IMG/VR virus record: IMGVR_UViG_3300047472_000456
Location: 1-58,141 of that record
Strand: one strand, 5' to 3'
DNA length: 58,141 nt
DNA from: a virus
The position numbers and the translations under genes are program-made. The notes under the pieces were generated by a model. The model saw nothing but the letters and a program-made list of their open reading frames with translations. It searched no databases and was not told the DNA's origin. Shown piece by piece: positions 48,272 to 55,215 of this stretch. The first letter of the stretch is position 1, and every line of letters begins with the position of its first letter.

Positions 48272-48799
48272 GTGGCGCTAGCGAAGCCGAACAAAGAAGA
48301 CGTCGATACTTTCATACTGCTGAAAAAACTGCTTGTTCGCGAGATGGAGTGGGTTAGCAGCCCAAGCAAAAAAGCTTCTGGCTGGGCCAAGTTTCAAAGC
48401 TTTTGCTACCTCGGGACAACAATTTCAGATGAGGTGGAGTTCCGTGCGCAGTATCGCGCCCGAGCTATCGATCGCAGAGGTGCCTCGACCATAGAGATCC
48501 CAGAGGCATTCTACGTATCGATTTGGATTCGCAATCATCGCGTTTACGCGATCGATACGAAGCCGGGACAGGCTCACACGAACGCCGTTATTCCGGGCCT
48601 GCCATACTCTGGCGTCACTGTGAGTTCGGTAACTCACGAACACATCTGGACAGTCGCAGCAGACGACTATGTTGAGCCAATCGACCCACCTCTTCTCGAG
48701 CTAGGAACAACGATTGATAAATTCTGCGAACGTGTTAACCTCTTGCTAAACGGACCGTTTGCACACCCGCTTAAGGGCAAAACCGAGCAACTCATATGA
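48272..48799 (+). CDS. DUF6978-like partner of DUF1828 protein
   Basis: This 175-residue protein starts at GTG 48272. It contains FILLKKLLVREMEWVSSPSK, YVSIWIRNHRVYAIDTKPGQ and HEHIWTVAADDYVEPIDPP. I recall a DUF6978-type family paired with DUF1828 proteins, and the order here fits. The 4-bp overlap with the next gene supports joint function. No catalytic residues are evident. Confidence 0.55.
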   Translation: MALAKPNKEDVDTFILLKKLLVREMEWVSSPSKKASGWAKFQSFCYLGTTISDEVEFRAQYRARAIDRRGASTIEIPEAFYVSIWIRNHRVYAIDTKPGQAHTNAVIPGLPYSGVTVSSVTHEHIWTVAADDYVEPIDPPLLELGTTIDKFCERVNLLLNGPFAHPLKGKTEQLI

Positions 48800-49566
48800 A
48801 CTGCGCCACCCTAGCATCGATAACTAGCTGGCAGTGCCTCCCCTCTGGGGATGCATCCATTCGTGCGATCGCGCCGTTCACGCTTGGAGAGGCCGGCCAG
48901 CATGTGGCTTTTTACATCGCGCAACCCAGCGCGGACAGTTTCTACCTAACTGACGCATGCGAAACCGCGATGTACGCTGAGCAGATGGGCGCCGTCCTGA
49001 GAAAAAACAGGCTCGACTCTCTCAACCAAACCAGCGGCGTGTCTCTTGCTTCCTTCGGCGATGACTGGAGCATTGAGTCGAGTGGACCGATGAGCGCCCT
49101 CCCGAAGGCACTTTGGGATGCGGCCAAGCTTGCTCTAGCGCTGTCATTCAAGGTCAAATCTTGGCAGCCAAGGTTCGCGCAAGCAAAGTTCCAGGCTATC
49201 GTTGTCCAAGAGCTTGAGGCTCAGTTGGGAATGGAGAGAGTAATAAGGCAAGCAAAAGTTCAGGGAGCGAGTGGGCATACGATCGAGTTTCCAGCTGCAG
49301 TCTCAAGTGCCCGTACCAGGCAGCCAATTTTCATTCAACCAGTCGCACTCGAAAACGACAAAATTAGCTGGCCTACGGTCTACGAATTCCACGGCAAACT
49401 ATTTGACGTCAAAGTTGCTTCAGAAGTTAACAATCGTGTTGCAGTGATCGAAAAGGGCGCAACACCTCTTGAGTTCGGACGGGCAGCTAACTTCCTGGGC
49501 AGTGCAGCCACAGTGATCACTCTCGACGAGATAAGCAGTTTGAGGGAGTTTGACATAAGGGCTTAG
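48796..49566 (+). CDS. DUF1828/DUF1829 domain protein
   Basis: This 256-residue protein has a DUF1828-like N-terminus (HVAFYIAQPSADSFYLTDAC, ETAMYAEQMGAVLRKNRLDS) and a DUF1829-like C-terminal half (FQAIVVQELEAQLGMERVIR, RQPIFIQPVALENDKISWPT). These families are found in prophages and mobile elements. It overlaps the upstream gene by 4 bp, giving a two-gene unit in the lysogeny cargo region. A toxin-antitoxin or defence role is possible but unproven. Confidence 0.65.
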   Translation: MNCATLASITSWQCLPSGDASIRAIAPFTLGEAGQHVAFYIAQPSADSFYLTDACETAMYAEQMGAVLRKNRLDSLNQTSGVSLASFGDDWSIESSGPMSALPKALWDAAKLALALSFKVKSWQPRFAQAKFQAIVVQELEAQLGMERVIRQAKVQGASGHTIEFPAAVSSARTRQPIFIQPVALENDKISWPTVYEFHGKLFDVKVASEVNNRVAVIEKGATPLEFGRAANFLGSAATVITLDEISSLREFDIRA

Positions 49567-49705
49567 TCGGCTCAGCTCGGACTTTTTTACGCTTTCGTGC
49601 TTATGAAAGAGCGCGAGGTATGAATAGCCGCTAGACCTCAAACATTCCAATATTGCAGCGCGATACGCCTGTAATGAACTGGCTTCAGCCAAATAGGAAG
49701 AACAC

Positions 49706-50068
49706 ATGAAGCGTGATTTTGATCTGGTTAGGATGATCCTTCGGGATGTCGAATCTATGCCGCCAGGTACGCGCGCCCAAAGCTTCACCTATGACTCCGT
49801 CGAAAGCGACGTTGTGGTCACCCACATAGTTCTATTGGTTGAGGCCGGTCTATTGGACGGGACGATTCATGCGCCACTTTCGGGAAACAAACGGGCAAAC
49901 GTTACAGGCTTGACTTGGGCCGGGCATGATTTCCTCGATTCGATCAAGGACGACAGCCTATGGGCGAAGGCCAAGGAAACTGTCATCAAGCCGGCTGGCG
50001 GAGTAGCCTTCAGCGTTCTTCTCGAGTGGGCAAAGGCTGAGGCAACTCGGCGCCTAGGGTTACCTTGA
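49706..50068 (+). CDS. DUF2513-like protein
   Basis: This 120-residue protein matches the DUF2513 pattern: MKRDFDLVRMILRDVESMPP at the start, HIVLLVEAGLLDGTIHAPLS, LTWAGHDFLDSIKDDSLWAK. The C-terminal helix is hydrophobic (GGVAFSVLLEWAKAEA). Its winged-helix character suggests DNA binding. It is a common single-gene prophage cargo. Confidence 0.8.
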   Translation: MKRDFDLVRMILRDVESMPPGTRAQSFTYDSVESDVVVTHIVLLVEAGLLDGTIHAPLSGNKRANVTGLTWAGHDFLDSIKDDSLWAKAKETVIKPAGGVAFSVLLEWAKAEATRRLGLP

Positions 50069-50114
50069 AGTTTGCAGCGCAGTTGTCGCCCCGCCTTTCA
50101 ATTTCCAGCCTCAA

Positions 50115-50495
50115 TTAGGCTCGTGGCGCCGACTTGCGCGAGCGGTAACGCTTGGCGTGTCGCAGTACGAAGCCGGGGAACAGCGCCGGATTAATTCGGC
50201 TTACCGGCAGCGCCGGCCCAGCTGCTGGCGGGGCCGATTTTCTCTTGGCATTGCTGACGACAGTTCGCTTGGCACTTTGCCGCGGCGCTTTTTCTGCTGA
50301 CAGCCCTTTCAGCTCAACCCTGCGCTCGACCTCCACAACCATGTCGCGCGTGATCTCCACGGCGCCATACCGTCGCGGCCAGCCGGCCTGCAGTGGGAAC
50401 GGGATGCCGAATACCAGGGCCTCGATCTTCGTCAGGGCCTTCGCCTTCTTCCCTCGCTGCACTAGGTAGACCGACAGGGTCAATTTTTCCGGCAT
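50115..50495 (-). CDS. Basic hypothetical protein
   Basis: This 126-residue protein starts at ATG 50495 (MPEKLTLSVYLVQRGKKAKA). A beta-rich N-terminal half (LTKIEALVFGIPFPLQAGWP) precedes a basic disordered end (KRTVVSNAKRKSAPPAAG). It is convergent with the DUF2513-like gene. The function is unknown. Confidence 0.55.
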   Translation of the reverse strand: MPEKLTLSVYLVQRGKKAKALTKIEALVFGIPFPLQAGWPRRYGAVEITRDMVVEVERRVELKGLSAEKAPRQSAKRTVVSNAKRKSAPPAAGPALPVSRINPALFPGFVLRHAKRYRSRKSAPRA

Positions 50496-50923
50496 TTTTC
50501 CGGCCTTTTTTTGTTCTGCGCCTTGTATAGGTACTAACAAAGCTATCAAAAGGTACTGCTTACTGCAGTATCTACTCAACCCTCCAACTTCAACCCCTGT
50601 CGGGGTTTAGGGCTATCGGGGGCTGGGACGAAGACTCAGCTTTCCTCTGATAGCTGGGTCTTTACGTATTAGATCGGTACGCCGTCTACTACGACTCGTC
50701 AGCCTTGCCGGTCCAGAGGTGCTAACTTCGCTGCCCCTGTGCGTATCTCAGACCATCCCCACAGTACGCCTATCCCCTCACCCCTGCCGGCGGTTCCCGA
50801 CGAGTGAAGCGGCTGATTCCGTCAGCTCGGCTCGTCTCCGGGCCCTTCTGCGTCGGAGTTCCCCTCCCTGCTCCAGGCTTGCGATCGGCCGAGTTCGGCT
50901 GACGAGGGCAATTCTAACACCAA

Positions 50924-50942
50924 CTTAATCTTTTTGATAAAT
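50924..50942. promoter_or_regulatory. Right-arm operator O4
   Basis: CTTAATC-TTTTT-GATAAAT is a 7+5+7 inverted repeat of the same form as the CI-region operators. It covers the TTGATA -35-like element of a rightward promoter. Confidence 0.6.
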
Positions 50943-50956
50943 AGTTCTTGCGACCT

Positions 50957-50975
50957 GTTTATCTTATTGGTAAAG
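50957..50975. promoter_or_regulatory. Right-arm operator O5
   Basis: GTTTATC-TTATT-GGTAAAG matches O1 in reverse complement at most positions. It overlaps the expected -10 of the rightward promoter that serves the gene at 51030. Confidence 0.65.
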
Positions 50976-51029
50976 TAGTCTCCAACGAAGCGAGCACAGC
51001 ACCTGATGCTGCTGAAATTGGAGAGCACG

Positions 51030-51425
51030 ATGAGCACCACCAACCCACTTACGCATTACGTGATCGAGGCTCAGAAGATCCTGCTGGCGGCAGCTGCGCG
51101 CGGCGGCGATCGGCACGAAGCTGTAGAGCGCCTGGCGAATGTGCTGTGCTCGCCGGCCGCAAACCGCGCTCTGGCGCATGCAGACGACAAGCTCGTGCAG
51201 CTGCAAGCAAGCCTGGACGCAACGAAGGAAAGCTGCGACATGGTTGTCGTTGCAGGCAACGAAGTGTGCGAAGACCTGGTACGCGAGAAAGCGCTGACGC
51301 AACAGCTGGTCGCGGCGCTGAAGCTGCAGGCGGACGATCACCAGCGCTTCCTGCCGCATCACGCCGAACTGTGCGAGACGTGCAAGGCCACGTCCGCCGC
51401 CCTCGCCGCTGCAGGTGCAGCATGA
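51030..51425 (+). CDS. First gene of the right early operon
   Basis: This 131-residue helical protein begins MSTTNPLTHYVIEAQKILLA, with GGAG six bases upstream. It contains a long helix (KALTQQLVAALKLQADDHQR) and a Cys pair (ELCETCKATSAAL). Its place directly after the O4/O5 promoter makes it an early gene under CI control. Its function is not recognised. Confidence 0.65.
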   Translation: MSTTNPLTHYVIEAQKILLAAAARGGDRHEAVERLANVLCSPAANRALAHADDKLVQLQASLDATKESCDMVVVAGNEVCEDLVREKALTQQLVAALKLQADDHQRFLPHHAELCETCKATSAALAAAGAA

Positions 51426-51856
51426 CCGGCGCGCGTAAGCAATGGGATGCCGAATACCTCGGGCAGGTGTTCGCCGACGAAATCGAGCTGGCCAGCGTGC
51501 ATCCGGAGTTCTTCCGCCGCCGCTACGTGGCGCCAAGCGATGTGACGCGCATTTCGCCGCTGCAGGCAGCACCTACAAAGAACTACCGCTTCGAATCGCG
51601 CGATGCGCGGACCACGCCCTTCATGGCCCCGCCGTTCTGGCGCCGCAGCTGGACCGCGGCCGGCGAACTGGTGTCGCTGCTGGGCCTGAGCATCCACCAG
51701 GATCTCGAAGAAGGCACCGTCTCGGTCGGCAACGGCAATCGCCGGCGCAACGCTACCGAGTCTTTCGCTGATCACCCGAGTAACGATGCGGCCGTCTGGG
51801 CTGCGATCGTGCGGGCGGCGATCAACGTGTGCACCGAAGCGCGCGAGAGCGCCTGA
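51422..51856 (+). CDS. Hypothetical early protein
   Basis: This 144-residue protein starts at ATG 51422 (MTGARKQWDAEYLGQVFADE), overlapping the previous stop. It includes AGELVSLLGLSIHQDLEEGT and a C-terminal helix (DAAVWAAIVRAAINVCTEAR). The open frame extends far upstream but that part is shadow sequence. No family is recognised. Confidence 0.6.
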   Translation: MTGARKQWDAEYLGQVFADEIELASVHPEFFRRRYVAPSDVTRISPLQAAPTKNYRFESRDARTTPFMAPPFWRRSWTAAGELVSLLGLSIHQDLEEGTVSVGNGNRRRNATESFADHPSNDAAVWAAIVRAAINVCTEARESA

Positions 51857-51887
51857 ATCACAAGCCATCAACCACCCGGAGAAAACG

Positions 51888-52010
51888 ATGATCCGCCTCT
51901 TGCTGCTGCACCGTATCGAAGACACCGACCGCCACGGCGGATTGATGCTGGCTCTGGCCGTGCTGGTGATGTGCGCTGCGCTTTGCTTCGCCCCGGAACT
52001 GCCGCAATGA
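51888..52010 (+). CDS. Membrane micropeptide 1 (40 residues)
   Basis: It reads MIRLLLLHRIEDTDRHGGLM followed by a hydrophobic helix (LALAVLVMCAALCFA). GGAG lies upstream. It is the first of three short membrane peptides joined by ATGA overlaps. Confidence 0.6.
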   Translation: MIRLLLLHRIEDTDRHGGLMLALAVLVMCAALCFAPELPQ

Positions 52011-52114
52011 GCCGCTACGACATCGCCTATCGCGTGTTCGGCTACGTGATCACCTGCGGCGCGGCACTGCTGCTCGCCTACATCATCTCCACCAGTCACG
52101 CGGTGACGCAATGA
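52007..52114 (+). CDS. Membrane micropeptide 2 (35 residues)
   Basis: It reads MSRYDIAYRVFGYVITCGAA followed by LLLAYIISTSHAVTQ. It is almost entirely one membrane helix. Its ATG overlaps the stop of micropeptide 1. Confidence 0.55.
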   Translation: MSRYDIAYRVFGYVITCGAALLLAYIISTSHAVTQ

Positions 52115-52221
52115 TCCGTCGTATCGCTGCCGGCCTGGTCTTCGTCATGGCCTTCCTCGTTCTCGTCGCCGAAGCGCAACGCTACGACGACCTGTCCGAA
52201 GCAGTCCTGTTCGCGAAATAA
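52111..52221 (+). CDS. Membrane micropeptide 3 (36 residues)
   Basis: It reads MIRRIAAGLVFVMAFLVLVA followed by a charged tail (EAQRYDDLSEAVLFAK). Its ATG overlaps the stop of micropeptide 2. Confidence 0.55.
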   Translation: MIRRIAAGLVFVMAFLVLVAEAQRYDDLSEAVLFAK

Positions 52222-52254
52222 CTGCGCCAAGCGCGCATCAACAAGGAACTCAAG

Positions 52255-53151
52255 ATGTTTTTCAAGAATCTCCAGCTCTACCGCCTGCCGGTTCCATGGC
52301 CGATGACCGCCGCAGCCCTGGCTGATGCCCTCGGCTCGCAAGCCTTTGCGCCCGCATCGAGCAACGAACTCCTGCGCCAAGGCTGGGCCTCGCCGCGCGA
52401 GAACGGCCAACTCGTGCACGCCGTGAACGGGCAGTTCCTGCTGCGCCTGGCTTCGCAAAAGAAGATCCTGCCGGCCAAAGCCGTCATGGAAGCCGCGAAA
52501 GCGATGGCAGACGCGCTGGAAGAACAGCAAGGCTTCCGCCCGGGCAAAAAGGCGATGAAGGAATTGAAGGAGCGCGCCGCCGACGAGATGCTGCCGCGCG
52601 CGTTCGCTGTCACCTCGCACACGAATGTCTGGATCGATCCAGAACACGGATGGCTCGTTGTCGACGCGGCCAGCTCATCGAAGGCCGACGACGTGGTCAA
52701 GCAGCTGCTGAAGGCGGTCGACCGCATGCCACTGGAATCGCTGCGCGTGCAATCGTCGCCAGTCGCGGCAATGACCGGCTGGCTGGAATCGGACGAGGCG
52801 CCGTACAACTTCACGATCGACAAGGATGCCGAGCTGCGCGCCACTGGCGAGAGCAAGGCGGCCGTTCGCTACGTGCGCCACACGCTGGAACCTGGTGACG
52901 TCGGCGCGCACATCGCCGCCGGCAAGCAGTGCACCCGTCTGGCCCTGACCTGGAACAGCCGCATTTCGCTCGTCCTGACCGAGCAGCTGGCGATCAAGAG
53001 CATCAAGCCGCTCGACGTCCTGAGGGAAAACGATTCCATCACCCACAGCAGCGACGAACGCTTCGACAGCGACTTTGCCTTGATGTCCGGCGAGCTGGCA
53101 AAGCTCCTTGCCGACCTGGTCGAAGCTCTTGGCGGCGAGGCGAGGGGATGA
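52255..53151 (+). CDS. rdgC: Recombination-associated protein RdgC
   Basis: This 298-residue protein aligns in outline with RdgC, a ring-shaped DNA-binding protein that limits RecA action. Recognised blocks are MFFKNLQLYRLPVPWPMTAA, WASPRENGQLVHAVNGQFLL, the VKQLLKAVDRMPLESLRV region and the C-terminal SDFALMSGELAKLLADLVEA. Phages of Burkholderiales often carry rdgC in early operons, to my knowledge. Its pairing with a Ref-like nuclease suggests active control of recombination during replication. Confidence 0.93.
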   Translation: MFFKNLQLYRLPVPWPMTAAALADALGSQAFAPASSNELLRQGWASPRENGQLVHAVNGQFLLRLASQKKILPAKAVMEAAKAMADALEEQQGFRPGKKAMKELKERAADEMLPRAFAVTSHTNVWIDPEHGWLVVDAASSSKADDVVKQLLKAVDRMPLESLRVQSSPVAAMTGWLESDEAPYNFTIDKDAELRATGESKAAVRYVRHTLEPGDVGAHIAAGKQCTRLALTWNSRISLVLTEQLAIKSIKPLDVLRENDSITHSSDERFDSDFALMSGELAKLLADLVEALGGEARG

Positions 53152-53324
53152 GGAAGCGCCGCGTCCGCCGCAACTTCGGCGATAGCCAGAACCTGACGCC
53201 GGAAGACCGCAAGGCTATGCAGACCTATCGCGACAACTGCACCTCGCGGCGCTACTACAGCGATCTGGATGCGATTGACCTGCTCCCCAAGGGCAAGCCA
53301 AAGACAACCGAAGAACCGAAGTAA
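53148..53324 (+). CDS. Small basic protein after RdgC
   Basis: This 58-residue protein (MRKRRVRRNFGDSQNLTPED start) overlaps the RdgC stop (ATGA). The N-terminus is strongly basic and the C-terminus is KGKPKTTEEPK. Function unknown. It is coupled in the operon just before the DGR. Confidence 0.6.
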   Translation: MRKRRVRRNFGDSQNLTPEDRKAMQTYRDNCTSRRYYSDLDAIDLLPKGKPKTTEEPK

Positions 53325-53459
53325 CCGGAGAAGCCCATGTCGATCGAGAACGAAAGCACGCCGGCGCGACGCGTCGACGACAAGCGAGCCGACGGCCCGC
53401 TGAACTGGGGCGAAAGCGCCGCAACCACCCAACTGCAGCAATTACAACAAGGAGAAGTC

Positions 53460-54068
53460 ATGAACAACCAGAACCAGATCCCGGCCGCGATCGGCGCCGC
53501 ATTCGAAGGCGGCTTCTACGCCGGCCGCATACTGATCGAAGGCGCGCCCTATGCGCTGATCGTCGCGCCGAAGGCCGAGGGCGAGCGCGAAGAAGCCAGC
53601 TGGCTCGATTCGGACGATCGTGTCGAGGGCGCGGACAGCTATGCCGATGGCCTGGCGAACACGAAGGCGATGGCCGCTGCCGGCAGCGAGCTGGCGGAAT
53701 GGGCGCTGGGCCTGAGCATCGCCGGCCATTCGGACTGGTACCTGCCGAGCCAGGATGAACTGGAAATTCTGTACCGCGCGTTCAAGCCGACTGGCCGCGA
53801 CAACTACCTGCACGGCCGCTCCGGCGTGAACGCTTCGGCCGTGCCACCGACGCATGCCTACAGCAGCGACGTTCCTGCCATCACGGAGCTGGCCGACTTT
53901 GTCGCGGGCGGCGCCGAAGCGTTCGCCGATGAATGGTACTGGTCGAGCACGCAGCACGCTTCCTACGATGGTTATGCCTGGGGCCAGAACTTCTACTACG
54001 GCCGCCAGGACGTCAACGACAAGTCGGCCGAGTTGCGCGCCCGCGCCGTCCGCAGATTCCCAATTTAA
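53460..54068 (+). CDS. DGR target protein 1 (DUF1566/C-type lectin)
   Basis: This 202-residue protein is a diversified target. It has a conserved body (IPAAIGAAFEGGFYAGRILI, LSIAGHSDWYLPSQDELEIL) ending in the C-type-lectin-like DUF1566 module (EWYWSSTQHASYDGYAWGQN) whose last 40 residues are the variable repeat. The start at 53460 has AAGGAG six bases upstream. A second well-spaced start at 53337 would add 41 disordered residues in frame. It has no signal peptide or membrane segment. The target of binding is unknown. Confidence 0.88.
   Translation: MNNQNQIPAAIGAAFEGGFYAGRILIEGAPYALIVAPKAEGEREEASWLDSDDRVEGADSYADGLANTKAMAAAGSELAEWALGLSIAGHSDWYLPSQDELEILYRAFKPTGRDNYLHGRSGVNASAVPPTHAYSSDVPAITELADFVAGGAEAFADEWYWSSTQHASYDGYAWGQNFYYGRQDVNDKSAELRARAVRRFPI
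53951..54058 (+). repeat. Variable repeat 1 (VR1)
   Basis: This 108-bp repeat aligns without gaps to the template at 55108-55215. It differs at 13 positions, and each is an adenine in the template: 7 A to G, 5 A to T and 1 A to C. The last 38 bp are identical to the template. Confidence 0.95.
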
Positions 54069-54084
54069 TAATTTATCAATTATT
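54067..54084. promoter_or_regulatory. Hairpin after VR1
   Basis: AATAATT-TATC-AATTATT is a perfect 7-bp stem with a 4-base loop. It lies 8 bp after VR1 and overlaps the stop codon. Hairpin or cruciform structures just downstream of a VR are known DGR target-recognition elements. This one is AT-rich, unlike the Bordetella phage example. Confidence 0.45.
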
Positions 54085-54095
54085 CGGAGCTACCG

Positions 54096-54554
54096 ATGAG
54101 CAACATTACCCTCGAAGAAATCGAAGTCGCACACAAGAACATCGTCGACATGATCGCCGCCTTCAAATCCCAGGCGCCGCGCAGCTTCACGCTCGCCGCC
54201 GCGCAGATCGAACTGCAGGCGGGCGAGCACTATGCAGGCGTCATCCTCGGCGCGGACGGCGCGCCTTCGCATCACCTGATTCTGCTGCCGGGCGACACGG
54301 ACGACGTCACCTGGGCGCAGGCCAAGGAATTCGCGGAAAAGGCCGGCGGTAATCTGCCGACCCGTCAAGAGCAGGCGCTGCTGTTCGCGAACCTGAAGGG
54401 TCAGTTCGAAGAGCGCTACTACTGGTCCAGCGAGCAGCACGCTTCCTACGATGACTGTGCCTGGAACCAGGTCTTCACCAACGGCCTCCAGTACGACTAC
54501 TACAAGTCGGCCGAGTTGCGCGCCCGCGCCGTCCGCAGATTGACTATTCAGTAA
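54096..54554 (+). CDS. DGR target protein 2 (DUF1566-like)
   Basis: This 152-residue protein starts MSNITLEEIEVAHKNIVDMI, with GGAG seven bases upstream. A domain resembling DUF1566 follows (GDTDDVTWAQAKEFAEKAGG, RYYWSSEQHASYDDCAWNQV). The C-terminus carries VR2 and ends RRLTIQ. The shorter N-terminus than target 1 shows that the two share only the lectin-like end. It probably shows different binding specificity while using the same template. Confidence 0.88.
   Translation: MSNITLEEIEVAHKNIVDMIAAFKSQAPRSFTLAAAQIELQAGEHYAGVILGADGAPSHHLILLPGDTDDVTWAQAKEFAEKAGGNLPTRQEQALLFANLKGQFEERYYWSSEQHASYDDCAWNQVFTNGLQYDYYKSAELRARAVRRLTIQ
54434..54541 (+). repeat. Variable repeat 2 (VR2)
   Basis: This 108-bp repeat aligns without gaps to the template. 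It differs at 12 positions, all template adenines: 5 A to T, 4 A to G in its pattern and the rest A to C. The final 38 bp match exactly. A weak 5-bp stem (GACTA / TAGTC) follows at 54542-54561. Confidence 0.95.
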
Positions 54555-54582
54555 TTTAGTCCTTTTTTTAGTCTTTTTCAGC

Positions 54583-54936
54583 ATGGCACTCCATACGCAA
54601 CTGCCGATCTACAAAGTGGCCTACGACCTTCTCGACGTCGTCACTGATCTCGCCAAGAACATGCCTCGTGATTTCAAGGTATCGATCGGCGGGAAGATCA
54701 GTCACGAAGTCGTCGAGATCGTTGTCCTGATCTTCCGCGCGAACGTCGCGTCGGATAAGTCGCGCCACCTGCAAGAATTGATCGAACGCCTGCAGGTGGC
54801 CGAGCTGCTGATTCGTCTCGCGCGCGATAAGCGCCTGATCTCGACTAAGCAGTATGCCGCGGCCGTCGAGCTGACGACCAGCGTCGGCAAGCAAGCGAAT
54901 GGATGGCGCCGTTCCGCATCGCCCGCTTCAAGGTAG
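54583..54936 (+). CDS. avd: DGR accessory protein Avd (four-helix bundle)
   Basis: This 117-residue protein matches the Avd family: LPIYKVAYDLLDVVTDLAKN, MPRDFKVSIGGKISHEVVEI, HLQELIERLQVAELLIRLAR, DKRLISTKQYAAAVELTTSV. Avd forms a barrel-shaped pentamer that binds the reverse transcriptase and the template RNA and is needed for mutagenic cDNA synthesis in the Bordetella phage. It lies between VR2 and TR, the standard order. No clear ribosome-binding site is visible. Confidence 0.92.
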   Translation: MALHTQLPIYKVAYDLLDVVTDLAKNMPRDFKVSIGGKISHEVVEIVVLIFRANVASDKSRHLQELIERLQVAELLIRLARDKRLISTKQYAAAVELTTSVGKQANGWRRSASPASR

Positions 54937-55107
54937 TCAAGGCTGCCATGACTGAGCGATTTTTTAATCTGGTCGTGCCGCTGGCTCATAAGGCCACCGC
55001 AATGCGCATCGCAGATACCGCCCGACATAGTTCGGGTCCGTCTGGCGCAGTTTCTTCGCTGATCGGTTACGGCCTTCGGCAGAGCGACGTGAATAGCACG
55101 AACACAC

Positions 55108-55215
55108 GCAGCACGCTTCCAACGATGAATATGCCTGGAACCAGAACTTCAACAACGGCAACCAGAACAACAACAACAAGTCGGCCGAGTTGCGCGCCCG
55201 CGCCGTCCGCAGATT
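55108..55215 (+). repeat. DGR template repeat (TR)
   Basis: This 108-bp template has 33 adenines. Ten AAC codons fall in the frame used by the VRs, the usual design for A-directed diversification. The variable part spans about 55121-55179, and the last 38 bp are invariant. It is transcribed to RNA, copied by the reverse transcriptase with errors at A, and the cDNA replaces a VR. Confidence 0.95.

Larger units (their letters stand above)
50496..51029. other. Long intergenic region with hairpins and operators
   Basis: No convincing gene is present. The part at 50612-50627 forms AACCCC-TGTC-GGGGTT. At 50632-50661 there is a 10-bp stem (AGACTCAGCT / AGCTGGGTCT, one G-U) followed by TT. The right end holds two switch-type operators and a promoter. 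The middle, 50665-50900, shows no clear signal to me. Confidence 0.5.
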
